This document shows, in pieces, positions 1 to 8,130 of a stretch of DNA of 64,000 nucleotides. Each line of letters starts with the position of its first letter. Position 1 is the stretch's first letter. Both the position numbers and the translations under genes were made by a program. The DNA comes from Selenomonadales bacterium (GTDB lineage: Bacteria > Bacillota > Negativicutes > Sporomusales > UBA7701), in NCBI GenBank assembly GCA_018434945.1, contig JAHDOI010000019.1, positions 62,001-126,000 of the forward strand, read 5' to 3'. The notes under the pieces are model-generated. The model searched no databases. It saw only the letters and a program-made list of their open reading frames with translations, and had not been told where the DNA came from.

Positions 1-62
1 TACCGTTTGATGATTGCGGCAAACGTAAGAATAACAATCAATCCGCCAAGCCAGACCAACAA
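1..62 (-). CDS. N-terminal fragment of a small membrane protein (runs off left edge)
   Basis: An AGGAGGT ribosome site on the minus strand (71-77) is followed after 8 bases by a TTG codon at 62. The frame stays open to the window edge. The visible 20 residues are almost all hydrophobic (LVWLGGLIVILTFAAIIKR), as in a first membrane helix or signal anchor. The rest of the gene lies outside the window, so no function can be given. The call rests on the strong ribosome site and the hydrophobic start. Confidence 0.45.
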   Translation of the reverse strand, partial: MLVWLGGLIVILTFAAIIKR

Positions 63-330
63 TACAATACACCTCCTAATATAATAAGGCCTTGCAATTC
101 TTATATATTCAAGCGGATTGCGCCTATTCCTTCTTCTCCCTTCTCCCGCGCCGAACAAAAACCTTTGGCACATTCTGGGCGATTCGCCCCCTGTCACATG
201 CCGTCGACCGCTGCCGAATCTGGGTCCGGGGTACCTAAGCCTTAACATCCGCGCAGCCGGCCTCACTGCATAAGCCGGAACACCTGCTTGCCGGGAAGCA
301 TATTATGTAAAAAAGGTCCACCGAAGGGAG
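63..330. other. intergenic stretch, nothing recognised
   Basis: This gap lies between two divergent genes. I see no RNA gene, clear terminator or repeat in it. It presumably carries the promoters of both neighbours, but no convincing -35/-10 pair was found. Confidence 0.4.
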
Positions 331-567
331 GTGTTTGCCCTGTACCTCCGTCGCTATCCCAACTGGGAAGACCCCGAAATAGACGACTGGCGCGACGGCT
401 ACCCTGACGGCTACTCCCGCCTCTGCTTCCCCCTGGCCGCCATCGGCGCCCTCGGCATCGTCGGCGCGTTCGCCTCCTGCCGTCCCCGCTACGGCTGCTA
501 CCCTTACGGCTGCTACCCCTTCCGCTCCTGCTCCCCCACATACATCTGCTACCCCCGCCGCTTCTGA
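331..567 (+). CDS. small Cys/Tyr/Pro-rich protein with GCYP repeats
   Basis: This 78-residue protein has an acidic N-terminus, a short hydrophobic segment (about 32-49, LAAIGALGIVGAF) and a tail rich in Cys, Tyr, Pro and Arg with repeated GCYP units ending in ICYPRRF. The tail closely resembles the truncated protein at the right edge of the window (63887-64000), which also contains GCYPRRF. The ribosome site AAGGGAGG directly abuts the GTG at 331, so translation may really begin at an in-frame CTG at 340. No function is known to me. Such Cys/aromatic repeats would suit a cross-linked surface or spore-coat protein, but that is inference. Confidence 0.6.
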   Translation: MFALYLRRYPNWEDPEIDDWRDGYPDGYSRLCFPLAAIGALGIVGAFASCRPRYGCYPYGCYPFRSCSPTYICYPRRF

Positions 568-612
568 TCCCGTGCCTGCAAACCGGCCGCAATGCGAAAT
601 CCCCAGTCATAC

Positions 613-647
613 AAAAAACCGTTCCCCGCAAATTGGAACGGTTTTTT
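613..647. terminator. bidirectional intrinsic terminator
   Basis: A 13-base inverted repeat (AAAAAACCGTTCC with its complement) has an A-run on one side and a T-run on the other. It can end transcription both from the small + strand gene and from the minus-strand diguanylate cyclase. Confidence 0.8.
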
Positions 648-1863
648 ACGTGCATACCCTGTTGCGGCCCTGCTCTTTCGCCCGGTACAGCGCCTCGTCG
701 GCCCGTTTCAGCGTCTGCTCCGGCATCCCCTGCCGCCCGCCGCCCTCGGCCGCCCCGATGCTCACCGCCACCGACACCCGCTTCGCCGCTTTCGTACCGC
801 GGACCACGAACGCCCGCGCGGCGATCCGTTGCCGCACCTCCTCCAGGCAAGGCCGCGCTTCCTCCAGCCCCAGCCCCGGAAAGACGACCACGAACTCCTC
901 GCCGCCATAGCGGAATGACCGTCCGCCCCCCGGCACCTCCGTCACCAGCGCCGCGACCAGTCGGAGCGCGTCGTCGCCGACATCGTGGCCGTACTTATCG
1001 TTCAGTAGCTTGAAATGATCGATATCCACCATCGCGATCGTGTACCTGTCGCCCAGCCTGGCAAGCTCCTCCTGCAGGGCCCGCCTCGACGGCAAGCCGG
1101 TCAGCTCGTCGCGGTACGCGATCGAATACGACTCCTGGATCGCCGCCACCGTCAGCATCGCCGCCGCGGCCGCGAAAAACAGCGGCAGCGCCGCCGGCTC
1201 GCGGAAATGAAAAGCCGCCGCCACCGCCGGCAGCGTGTAGAAAAACGCTCCGTCCACCGGCACGGGCCGCCTGAACAGTCTCAGCGCCAGCACCGCCGCC
1301 CCGGCCGCCAGCAGCAGCACCGCCGTGCGCGGCAGCGGCGTCGTCCCCCTGAGAACCAGCGAATCGCGGGCGACAAACGCCGCCACATCCGCGTCCTGGG
1401 AGGCCACCATCACAGCCGCCAGCAAAACCTGCCCCGCTACCAGCGCCAGCCTCGTCCGGCCGGCCGGCGTAAACAGGCCCTTATCCCGGAAAAGCGAAAA
1501 AGCCAGGATATTCAAAGGCAGCAGCACCGCCGCGAAATAAAAAACGGCGGCCCCGTACAACCGGGCATCGAACCCGACCGGCGCCGGCAGTGCGAGCACC
1601 GTCTCCGCCAGCACCAGCACCAGCAGCACGGCGAACACCCGGCTGCGGTTGAAGCCGGCACTCAGCGCCAGCCCCACAGCCGCCAGGATAAAAGAAGCCA
1701 TCGTCAGCATCCCCGGCGCCGCCGGCGGCAGCGCCTCCCGCTGCCAAAAGACCAGCAGCGCGGCGGCCAGCAGCGCAAACGGCACCGTCAAAAAACGGCC
1801 CGCCAGCTCCCGCACCCTATTCCGTTTCAAATCAGCCACGCGCCGTTTCAACTTACCAGGCAT
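646..1863 (-). CDS. membrane diguanylate cyclase (multi-TM + GGDEF)
   Basis: The 405-residue protein begins with a basic segment and about eight hydrophobic helices (roughly residues 24-245). A C-terminal GGDEF domain follows (about 250-405). The signature is GGEEF at about 319-323, preceded by the substrate-site stretch MVDIDHFKLLNDKYGHDVGD, so it should make c-di-GMP from two GTP. The RxxD product-inhibition site normally five residues before GGEEF is absent. The membrane part is probably a sensor of unknown signal. It stands alone, with adenine deaminase upstream on the same strand about 75 bases away. Confidence 0.85.
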   Translation of the reverse strand: MPGKLKRRVADLKRNRVRELAGRFLTVPFALLAAALLVFWQREALPPAAPGMLTMASFILAAVGLALSAGFNRSRVFAVLLVLVLAETVLALPAPVGFDARLYGAAVFYFAAVLLPLNILAFSLFRDKGLFTPAGRTRLALVAGQVLLAAVMVASQDADVAAFVARDSLVLRGTTPLPRTAVLLLAAGAAVLALRLFRRPVPVDGAFFYTLPAVAAAFHFREPAALPLFFAAAAAMLTVAAIQESYSIAYRDELTGLPSRRALQEELARLGDRYTIAMVDIDHFKLLNDKYGHDVGDDALRLVAALVTEVPGGGRSFRYGGEEFVVVFPGLGLEEARPCLEEVRQRIAARAFVVRGTKAAKRVSVAVSIGAAEGGGRQGMPEQTLKRADEALYRAKEQGRNRVCT

Positions 1864-1938
1864 CCTTACCCCCGCGGTCCAGCCGTCCGGCCTTACTACT
1901 TCCCCGGTAATTCTCGGCGTCTGCTCCTTTTTCCTCCC

Positions 1939-3639
1939 CTACGCCTCCCACAAACCGACGAACGCGAACCTCTCCACGTCCACCAGCCCCCGGTCGGTGA
2001 TCTTCAGCGCCGGGATTACCGGCAATGCCAGAAAAGACATCGTCATGAACGGTGCGGACAGCGTGCACCCCAATCCGTGCGCGGCCGCCTCCACCCGCGC
2101 GTGCTCCGCCGCCACCTTCCCGGCCGGTTCGTTCGTCATCAGCCCGCCCACAGGCAGCGGCAAAGCCGCCAGCACCTCGCCGTCCGCAGCCACAGCAAGC
2201 CCGCCGCGCATCTCGCCCACCGCCCGGGCCGCCGCCTCCATATCAGCCTCGTTCTTCCCAACGACGATCACATTGTGGCTGTCATGGGCGATCGAAGACG
2301 CCAGCGCTCCGCGCTTCAGCCCGAACCCCCGCACCAGCCCCACCGCCACGTCGCCCCGCCGGCCGTAGCGTTCGACCACCGCCACCCTCGCCAGGTCTCC
2401 GCCGGCCGCCACCTCGGCGGCCGTAAGCGTCACCCGGCGGGTCATCACCTGCCCGGGCAGCACCTCGATCACATTCGCCCGCGCTCCTGCGGGCGCCGGC
2501 GGCAGCGCGAACCGGCCCTTAAGCTCCGGCAGCCGGACGGTATCCTCAAGCCGGCCGGCCGCCGGCCGCGGCACCTCGACAACCATCCTCCCGTTAGCCG
2601 CCACCAGCCGGCCGCCCTTATAAACCCTTTCCACCGCAAAATCCTTAAGATCGCGTACCAGCACCATATCGGCCCGGTACCCCGGCGCCACCGCCCCCAG
2701 CCCGGCCAGCCGGTAATGCCTTGCCGGGTGCAGCGTCGCCATCCGCACGGCCGTCACCACGTCCAGCCCGGCCGCCACCGCCCGTCGCAGCACATTGTCG
2801 ATCTCCCCCTCGCCGAGCAGGTCGGCCGGGTGCCGGTCGTCGGTGCAAAATGAAAAACAGGCCGCGTTCCGCTCCGTCACCGCCGGCAGCAGCGCCAGCA
2901 GATTCCTCGCCGCCGACCCCTCGCGGATGATAACGTGCATCCCCAGAGCGGCCTTCTCCCGCGCCTCCTCCGCCAGCGTACACTCGTGATCGCTGTCGAT
3001 CCCCGCGCTCAGATACGCGTTCAGCTCCCGCCCGCGCAGCAACGGGGCGTGCCCGTCGACCGCCAGGCCCCTTCCCCTGGCCGCCGCGAGCTTCGCCAGC
3101 ACCGCCGCGTCGCCGGCCAGCACCCCGGGGTAATTCATCATCTCTCCCAGGCCCGGCGAACGCAAGCCCGCCAGCGCCGCCGCCACCTCGGCGGGCCCCA
3201 GCGTCCCCCCGCCCGTTTCCAGCGGCGTAGCCGGCACGCACGACGGCACCATATAAAAAATATCCAGCGGCAGGCCGGCCGACGCAGCCGCCATATAATC
3301 AAGCCCCTCAAGTCCGGCCACATTCACGACCTCATGCGGATCGGCGACCACCGCCGTCGTCCCGTGCGGCACCGCCGCCGCCGCGAAACCGCCCGGCGAA
3401 AGCATCGTACTCTCGATATGCACATGGGCGTCGATCAGCCCCGGCAGCACGAACAGCCCGCCGGCATCCACAACCTCAAGGCCGTCCGCGTAATCGTCCA
3501 GCCCGGCCACCACCCCGTCCTTCACCGCCACATCGGCGGCGACCACCTCGCCGCTGAACACATTCACCACCCTGGCGCCGCGCAGCACCAGCTCGGCCGG
3601 GGCCTCTCCCCGCGCCACCGCGATAATATCCCGCGTCAT
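1939..3639 (-). CDS. ade: adenine deaminase
   Basis: The protein belongs to the amidohydrolase-superfamily adenine deaminases (adenine to hypoxanthine plus ammonia, purine salvage). The metal-binding start GLIDAHVHIES, the segment ADPHEVVNVAG and a later DGHAPLL are visible, and a long C-terminal domain carries the SHDSHN-type motif. Length (566 residues) fits the family. An ATG at 3639 is preceded at 7-8 bases by GGGAGGT, which is better than the longer frame starting at 3663. A membrane protein gene lies 38 bases upstream on the same strand, so the two could be cotranscribed. Confidence 0.9.
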   Translation of the reverse strand: MTRDIIAVARGEAPAELVLRGARVVNVFSGEVVAADVAVKDGVVAGLDDYADGLEVVDAGGLFVLPGLIDAHVHIESTMLSPGGFAAAAVPHGTTAVVADPHEVVNVAGLEGLDYMAAASAGLPLDIFYMVPSCVPATPLETGGGTLGPAEVAAALAGLRSPGLGEMMNYPGVLAGDAAVLAKLAAARGRGLAVDGHAPLLRGRELNAYLSAGIDSDHECTLAEEAREKAALGMHVIIREGSAARNLLALLPAVTERNAACFSFCTDDRHPADLLGEGEIDNVLRRAVAAGLDVVTAVRMATLHPARHYRLAGLGAVAPGYRADMVLVRDLKDFAVERVYKGGRLVAANGRMVVEVPRPAAGRLEDTVRLPELKGRFALPPAPAGARANVIEVLPGQVMTRRVTLTAAEVAAGGDLARVAVVERYGRRGDVAVGLVRGFGLKRGALASSIAHDSHNVIVVGKNEADMEAAARAVGEMRGGLAVAADGEVLAALPLPVGGLMTNEPAGKVAAEHARVEAAAHGLGCTLSAPFMTMSFLALPVIPALKITDRGLVDVERFAFVGLWEA

Positions 3640-3676
3640 CCCGCAAACCTCCCTTCCTGGCATCCCCTGGGCACCC

Positions 3677-4438
3677 CTACTCCTTCTCGCCGTTCCCGTC
3701 CGCGATGACGACCGAAGCCTCCGGATCGAACGGATTGGTACGCAGCGCCAGTGAATAAAGGTACGGATAATCGCGCCTCAGGTGATTCATATTCCGCAGC
3801 CACTCGGACAGCATATGGCGGTACACCCGTCTGATATCCATCGACAAGTGGCCGTAATCCGCATCGGGAAGATTGTCCAGCCGCGGCCGGTGTTCGAGCT
3901 CGTCGCTCAGATGGGTCACAGACAGCAGCAGATTGGTAAACGACTCGTACTGGGTAAGGCCGGGGCTCTCCAGCAGCGTCAGCAGGAACCGCCGGTGCGC
4001 ACCCAGCAGCGCCTTCAGCGCCGCCAGATCCCCCTGTCTGCTGTCCATATCGACGCGGCAGTTGGCCAGCATCATCCTCGCCTCGATGAAACGCCTGTCC
4101 TGCCACGACTTATCAACCCTCATAAGGGCCGCCGCACCGCCCGGCTCCTTATCGAACGACTGCAGCAGCTTCAGCAGCTCCGTCCCCAGCTCGCCGAAAA
4201 ACACGCCGACAACCATATTGAGCTTGCTGATCGTCGCCTTTTTCTCCCGCCAGTTCAGCCACTTGTCGATAATCAGCGTGATCAGCACCACATGGACGGG
4301 CACGAACGCGATATCCTCCAGCAGGAAAATAAAAATATGATGGGCGTCACGGAAAACAATATAATGAAAAAGATACAGCACCGCCGACAGCACCGTCAGC
4401 AGCACCCCCATGCGCACAAACCAGTTCTTCTGTTCCAA
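3677..4438 (-). CDS. conserved membrane protein of unknown function
   Basis: The protein has about 253 residues. Two hydrophobic helices lie near the N-terminus (VLLTVLSAVLYLFHYIVF and IAFVPVHVVLITLIIDKW), followed by a soluble helical domain with many charged residues. The soluble part has a coiled-coil-like stretch and ends in an acidic tail. I do not recognise the family. The longest frame starts at a TTG at 4453, but a TTG at 4438 has a G-rich ribosome site (GGGGGG) at better spacing and gives an N-terminus of MEQKNWF. Confidence 0.65.
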   Translation of the reverse strand: MEQKNWFVRMGVLLTVLSAVLYLFHYIVFRDAHHIFIFLLEDIAFVPVHVVLITLIIDKWLNWREKKATISKLNMVVGVFFGELGTELLKLLQSFDKEPGGAAALMRVDKSWQDRRFIEARMMLANCRVDMDSRQGDLAALKALLGAHRRFLLTLLESPGLTQYESFTNLLLSVTHLSDELEHRPRLDNLPDADYGHLSMDIRRVYRHMLSEWLRNMNHLRRDYPYLYSLALRTNPFDPEASVVIADGNGEKE

Positions 4439-4711
4439 ACATGACCCCCCCAAGCAAGAATCTACATAATATTTCCATATCCGCCGTCCTTTTCCTCTCT
4501 GCCGCCGGCAGATCGGCCATTCCCCGTCCCATGCCAGCCGCCCGGCCCCGCTGCCTGTCAGCCACTCCGGCGGGCAACTCCTTCCCCGCGTGCAAAACGC
4601 CGGCTTTTGTCAGAACATTTTCGGTATATTGTATTACATTTCTTGGAGCGATGTCATAATTTTGTCACAGATCCTGGGTACAATTAGAAACAAAGGAAAG
4701 GGGGCGTCAAA

Positions 4712-5173
4712 TTGAAAAAATTTTTCCTCTTGTCTCTCATGGTCCTGGTCCTCTCCCTGGCGACGACCGCCAGCGCCGATGCCAAGCACCATCCCAAGCG
4801 CGGCCACGACTGGTCCCACGCCAAATACAAACACAGCAGCTGGCACCGCACCCAACACAGCGCCGTCACCATCAGCTGGCACAAGCACCGTCACTACTAC
4901 CCGCCGGCCAGATACCGCATGGAACGCATCCACGACCGCGGCTGGCACGACAGGTTCCCCGGGCTGCGCGCCTACCGCTGGCACGACAGCCACGGCGATG
5001 GCTTCTGGTACCGCGGCCACCGCGTCACCCAAGGCGTATTCTTCTATAACGACGCCGACGAACTCGTCAGCATCGGCTTCATGCACAACGGCGCCTTCAT
5101 CTTCATCCGCGACGACAAGAGCGGCTACGAAAACCGCGACGGCTTCTTCATCTCCTGGTGGAACAGAGGCTGA
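4712..5173 (+). CDS. exported His-rich small protein
   Basis: The 153-residue protein has a clear signal peptide (KKFFLLSLMVLVLSLATTASA, cleaved near residue 22-23) and a mature part unusually rich in His, Trp, Tyr and Arg (HHPKRGHDW, HKHRHYYPPARY, WYRGHRV). The start is TTG at 4712, preceded by AAGGGGG. The His clusters suggest metal or surface binding, but no family is recognised. It is flanked by a 270-base intergenic region upstream and a short hairpin downstream. Confidence 0.7.
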   Translation: MKKFFLLSLMVLVLSLATTASADAKHHPKRGHDWSHAKYKHSSWHRTQHSAVTISWHKHRHYYPPARYRMERIHDRGWHDRFPGLRAYRWHDSHGDGFWYRGHRVTQGVFFYNDADELVSIGFMHNGAFIFIRDDKSGYENRDGFFISWWNRG

Positions 5174-5207
5174 CCGCCCTTTTCCCTCCGATAGACGTTT
5201 CCCCTTC

Positions 5208-5227
5208 GGGAAGGCTGACGCCTTCCC
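5208..5227 (+). terminator. possible weak terminator hairpin
   Basis: An 8-base inverted repeat (GGGAAGGC/GCCTTCCC, loop TGAC) lies 35 bases after the His-rich gene. A pyrimidine-rich stretch follows, but not a strict T-run, so termination is uncertain. Confidence 0.35.
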
Positions 5228-5309
5228 CTTTCCTTTAGCGGACAAAAAAGGGATTTGCCGCTCATATACAGAATATTTAGATAACACATCAAAACGGAGG
5301 TGATCGTCC

Positions 5310-5879
5310 GTGAACCTCGTCTATGCGCTCATCGGCCCTCCCTTCTGCGGCAAATCCACCATCGCCAGGGAACTAACCAAACACGGCGTCGCGGAAATCG
5401 TCAGCCACACGACCCGCCCCGCCCGGCCGGGCGAACTGGAAGGAGTCGATTACTACTTCATCGACAGGGAAACCTTCGTCAATACCGAGCTTGTCGAAAA
5501 AGTCACCTACTCCGGCAACTTCTACGGCCTCGGCAAAAAAGAAGTAATGACCAAACTCGAAAAGAACCCCGTCTGCGTAGTCGACGTCGACCGCAACGGC
5601 TTCGACCAGCTCAAAAAACTTCTCGGCCGGCGGGTCGTATCCGTATTCATCCTCATCGACGAAGCCACCATCATCGACCGCGTCATCGAACAGGGCGGCA
5701 ACCCCGACGCCGTCCAGGAAAGGATAAACTACGCCAAGGCCGCCGGGGAATTCGACAACTGGCAGATCGCCGACCACGTCGTCAAAAACACCGGCACCCT
5801 CGAAAATGCCGTCCTCCAGGTTCTGGCGATAATGAAACTCGTCGACATCCGGCCGATAGCGCCCCCGCCCCGGGAATAA
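5310..5879 (+). CDS. guanylate-kinase-like P-loop protein
   Basis: The 189-residue protein starts with a P-loop (GPPFCGKSTIA, residues 9-19), followed by SHTTRPARPGELEGVDYYFID. This matches the GMP-binding SxTTRxxRxGExxGxDYxF pattern of guanylate kinases. It also has DVDRNGFDQLKK and a late NYAKAAGEFDNWQIADHVV segment like the adenine-binding end of the family. It may be a divergent or accessory kinase, as the usual gmk sits in a different operon in most Firmicutes. GTG start at 5310 with ACGGAGGTGAT just upstream. Confidence 0.75.
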   Translation: MNLVYALIGPPFCGKSTIARELTKHGVAEIVSHTTRPARPGELEGVDYYFIDRETFVNTELVEKVTYSGNFYGLGKKEVMTKLEKNPVCVVDVDRNGFDQLKKLLGRRVVSVFILIDEATIIDRVIEQGGNPDAVQERINYAKAAGEFDNWQIADHVVKNTGTLENAVLQVLAIMKLVDIRPIAPPPRE

Positions 5880-5998
5880 CCGTTATCACAACAACACTGT
5901 TCGCAAATCAAACCAAAATCAAATCCAAACCGAGAAGGTTTTTCCAGTCCGCCCGCATAATAATTATCAGTATAACATCAGACAAGGGAGGCTAAATC

Positions 5999-6463
5999 AT
6001 GAAAGGCAACCCGAAACTCATCGAAACCCTCAACTCGCTCCTCGCCGACGAACTCACAGCCATCAACCAGTACATCGTCCACTCCGAGATGTGCGCCAAC
6101 TGGGGCTACAACAAACTCCACGACCAATTCGAAAAACGCGCCATCGGCGAAATGAAGCACGCCGAAATCCTTATCGCCCGCATCCTCTTCCTCGAAGGCA
6201 TCCCCATCGTCTCTAAACTTAACCCCATCCACATCGGCGCCGACATCCCCAAACAGCTCGCCAACGACCACGCCGCCGAAGAAGGCGCCATCGCCGCCTA
6301 CAACGCCGCCATCAAGCTCGCCGGCGAAGTCGGCGACTTTGCCACCCGCGAAATCCTCGAACACATCCTGTCCGACGAAGACGAACACATCGACAAAATC
6401 GAAGAACTCCAGGACCAGGTCGGCCACATGACCCTGCCCATCTTCCTCACCACCCAGATCTGA
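5999..6463 (+). CDS. bfr: bacterioferritin
   Basis: The protein has 154 residues, the family length, as a four-helix ferritin fold. All six ferroxidase ligands can be placed: Glu18, Glu51, His54, Glu94, Glu127 and His130. Met52 is present at the usual haem-binding position. It should oxidise ferrous iron and store it in a 24-mer shell, limiting oxidative damage in an anaerobe. The ribosome site AAGGGAGG is well placed, and a strong terminator follows, so it is probably transcribed alone. Confidence 0.93.
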   Translation: MKGNPKLIETLNSLLADELTAINQYIVHSEMCANWGYNKLHDQFEKRAIGEMKHAEILIARILFLEGIPIVSKLNPIHIGADIPKQLANDHAAEEGAIAAYNAAIKLAGEVGDFATREILEHILSDEDEHIDKIEELQDQVGHMTLPIFLTTQI

Positions 6464-6476
6464 GCCTGCAAACCAA

Positions 6477-6515
6477 AAGAACTCCCGAAGAAATTCTTCG
6501 GGAGTTCTTCTTTTG
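6477..6515. terminator. intrinsic terminator after bfr
   Basis: A 13-base inverted repeat (AAGAACTCCCGAA and complement) with a T-rich tail lies between the convergent bfr gene and the next minus-strand gene. It may serve both. Confidence 0.85.
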
Positions 6516-6532
6516 CCGTCCGCCATATCGAG

Positions 6533-7000
6533 TCAGCGGCGCAGCGTGAAATTGTGCGAAGAAGGCCGCCAGCCCGCGTGGCCGAGGAAAATCTCGTCCG
6601 GGTTCGCCTGCACGCCGTCCACCATCAGAATGAACACAAGCTGGGTGCCGCCCATCACCTTGAAATCCAGGCCATCCACCGCTCCGGCCGTATGAAACTT
6701 GAAATGGATAACCTTCTTCCCGTTATCCAGCCAGTAATGATCCCCATACTCCAGCTTCTTGCCGTGGACCGCCGTGAAATGTCCGTCCGTCTTGATCGTG
6801 CCGCTGAACGGGAGCGCGAACATCTTCGTATGCACCCTCACATGCATCCCGCCATTGTCGTGCCAGATGAAATACCCCCTCATATCCCCCTGCGCGAGCG
6901 CCGCCGGCATCCCCTCCGCCGGCGCGTGCCAGGCCAGCGCCGTCCCCGCCGCCAGTGCCAGCACCGCCGCGAACGCCACCGCCATGACCAGCCTCTTCAC
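6533..7000 (-). CDS. exported protein of unknown function
   Basis: The roughly 155-residue protein has a signal peptide (VKRLVMAVAFAAVLALAAGTALA). The mature part is beta-rich and contains HDNGGMHVRVHTKMF and DGHFTAVHGKKLEYGDHYWLD. No family is recognised. The start is taken as the GTG at 7000, eight bases from GGAGGGG. The ATG at 7006 sits too close to that ribosome site. Confidence 0.65.
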   Translation of the reverse strand: MKRLVMAVAFAAVLALAAGTALAWHAPAEGMPAALAQGDMRGYFIWHDNGGMHVRVHTKMFALPFSGTIKTDGHFTAVHGKKLEYGDHYWLDNGKKVIHFKFHTAGAVDGLDFKVMGGTQLVFILMVDGVQANPDEIFLGHAGWRPSSHNFTLRR

Positions 7001-7193
7001 ACCCATCACCCCTCCGCCATTTTGCTACTATACTATACGCCGACAAGCCCTTTTAGTACGTCCCCGTAACCCCCTCCGCAAAAAAGCGGCCGCCGCCGCG
7101 CTTTTCACCTCCCCCGCTCCGCCCCCTGGATAATTGACAGCCTGGCAGGATAATCATCCCAGAACAGCGAAATACCCTTAAAACCCTCAACAG

Positions 7194-7219
7194 TATAATA
7201 TTCGACAATTTTTGTCGAA
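7194..7219 (+). promoter_or_regulatory. TATAAT box overlapped by a palindromic double Spo0A-box-like operator
   Basis: A consensus -10 (TATAAT, 7194-7199) is followed immediately by TTCGACAATTTTTGTCGAA (7201-7219). This is a perfect inverted repeat of TTGTCGAA, the Spo0A box core. It sits where the transcript should start, about 30 bases before the next gene. That position predicts repression when Spo0A~P is bound. No good -35 was found. Confidence 0.55.
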
Positions 7220-7246
7220 AATTCGCCCGAAAACGGGAGGCCACCC

Positions 7247-8119
7247 ATGTCTACCACCCGCAGCGCCCTGCTCGCCGCGATCCTCAGCCTCAGCCTCATC
7301 ATTGCCGCCGGCTGCTCGGGCGCGGACAAAACCCCGCCGCCCGCCAAACCCGCCGCCGACGCCAAGCCCGCCGCATCCGGCCGCTTCATCGTCGCCGGCT
7401 CGGGCACCAACCTGCCCATCACCGGCAAACTCGCCGACGCCTACAACAAAAAAATGGCCGCCGCCGCCGTCGAAGTCCCGAAAAGCATCGGCACCGACGG
7501 CGCCGTCAAAGCCGTCCAGACAGGCACCCTCGAACTCGGCCTCGTCTCCCGCCCCCTCACCGCCGCCGAAAAAGCCTCCGGCCTCCTCGAAATCCCCTAC
7601 GCCCGCGTCGCCATCGTCTTCGCCGCCCACCCGGGCGTCCCCGACACCGACGTCAGCCTCGACGACATCGTCAACATCCACCGCGGCGTCAAAACCTCCT
7701 GGCGCGACGGCCGGCCCATCGTCGTCCTCATCCGCGGCATGCACGACAGCTCCAACCTCACCCTCTTCGGCCTCATCCCCGGCTACGCCGACGCCATAAA
7801 AGACTCCATCGACCAAAAACGCTGGCAGGTAATGTACCACGACATCGACATGGCCGAAACCCTCCGCGCCAAACAGGGCGCCTTCGGCCACACCGACGCC
7901 ACCGAAATCAAAATAAATGGCGGCATCAAGCCTCTATCCATCGGCGGCGTCGCCCCCACCGCCGAAAACATCAGGAGCGGCAAATACCCCTACGTCAAAC
8001 CCCTCTCCTTCATCCACAAAGGCCCCCTCAGCGAACGCGCCAAAGCCTTCATCGCCTTCGTCAACTCGCCTGAAGGCCAGGCCATCATAACCGACAACGG
8101 CGGCACGCCGCTCCAATAG
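7247..8119 (+). CDS. PstS-like substrate-binding lipoprotein
   Basis: The 290-residue protein has a lipoprotein signal (LSLIIAAGCSG, lipid Cys about 23), a Pro/Ala/Lys linker and a phosphate-type binding fold. GSGTNLPITGKLADAYNK and GTDGAVKAVQTGTLELGLVSRPLT match the SGtt..l and disguised-ligand loop of PstS-like proteins. No transporter permease or ATPase is nearby. The next gene, 11 bases downstream, is a membrane GGDEF/HD-GYP protein, so it probably presents a ligand to that sensor and not to an ABC transporter. ATG at 7247 has ACGGGAGG upstream. Confidence 0.8.
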   Translation: MSTTRSALLAAILSLSLIIAAGCSGADKTPPPAKPAADAKPAASGRFIVAGSGTNLPITGKLADAYNKKMAAAAVEVPKSIGTDGAVKAVQTGTLELGLVSRPLTAAEKASGLLEIPYARVAIVFAAHPGVPDTDVSLDDIVNIHRGVKTSWRDGRPIVVLIRGMHDSSNLTLFGLIPGYADAIKDSIDQKRWQVMYHDIDMAETLRAKQGAFGHTDATEIKINGGIKPLSIGGVAPTAENIRSGKYPYVKPLSFIHKGPLSERAKAFIAFVNSPEGQAIITDNGGTPLQ

Positions 8120-8130
8120 GTGATAACCAA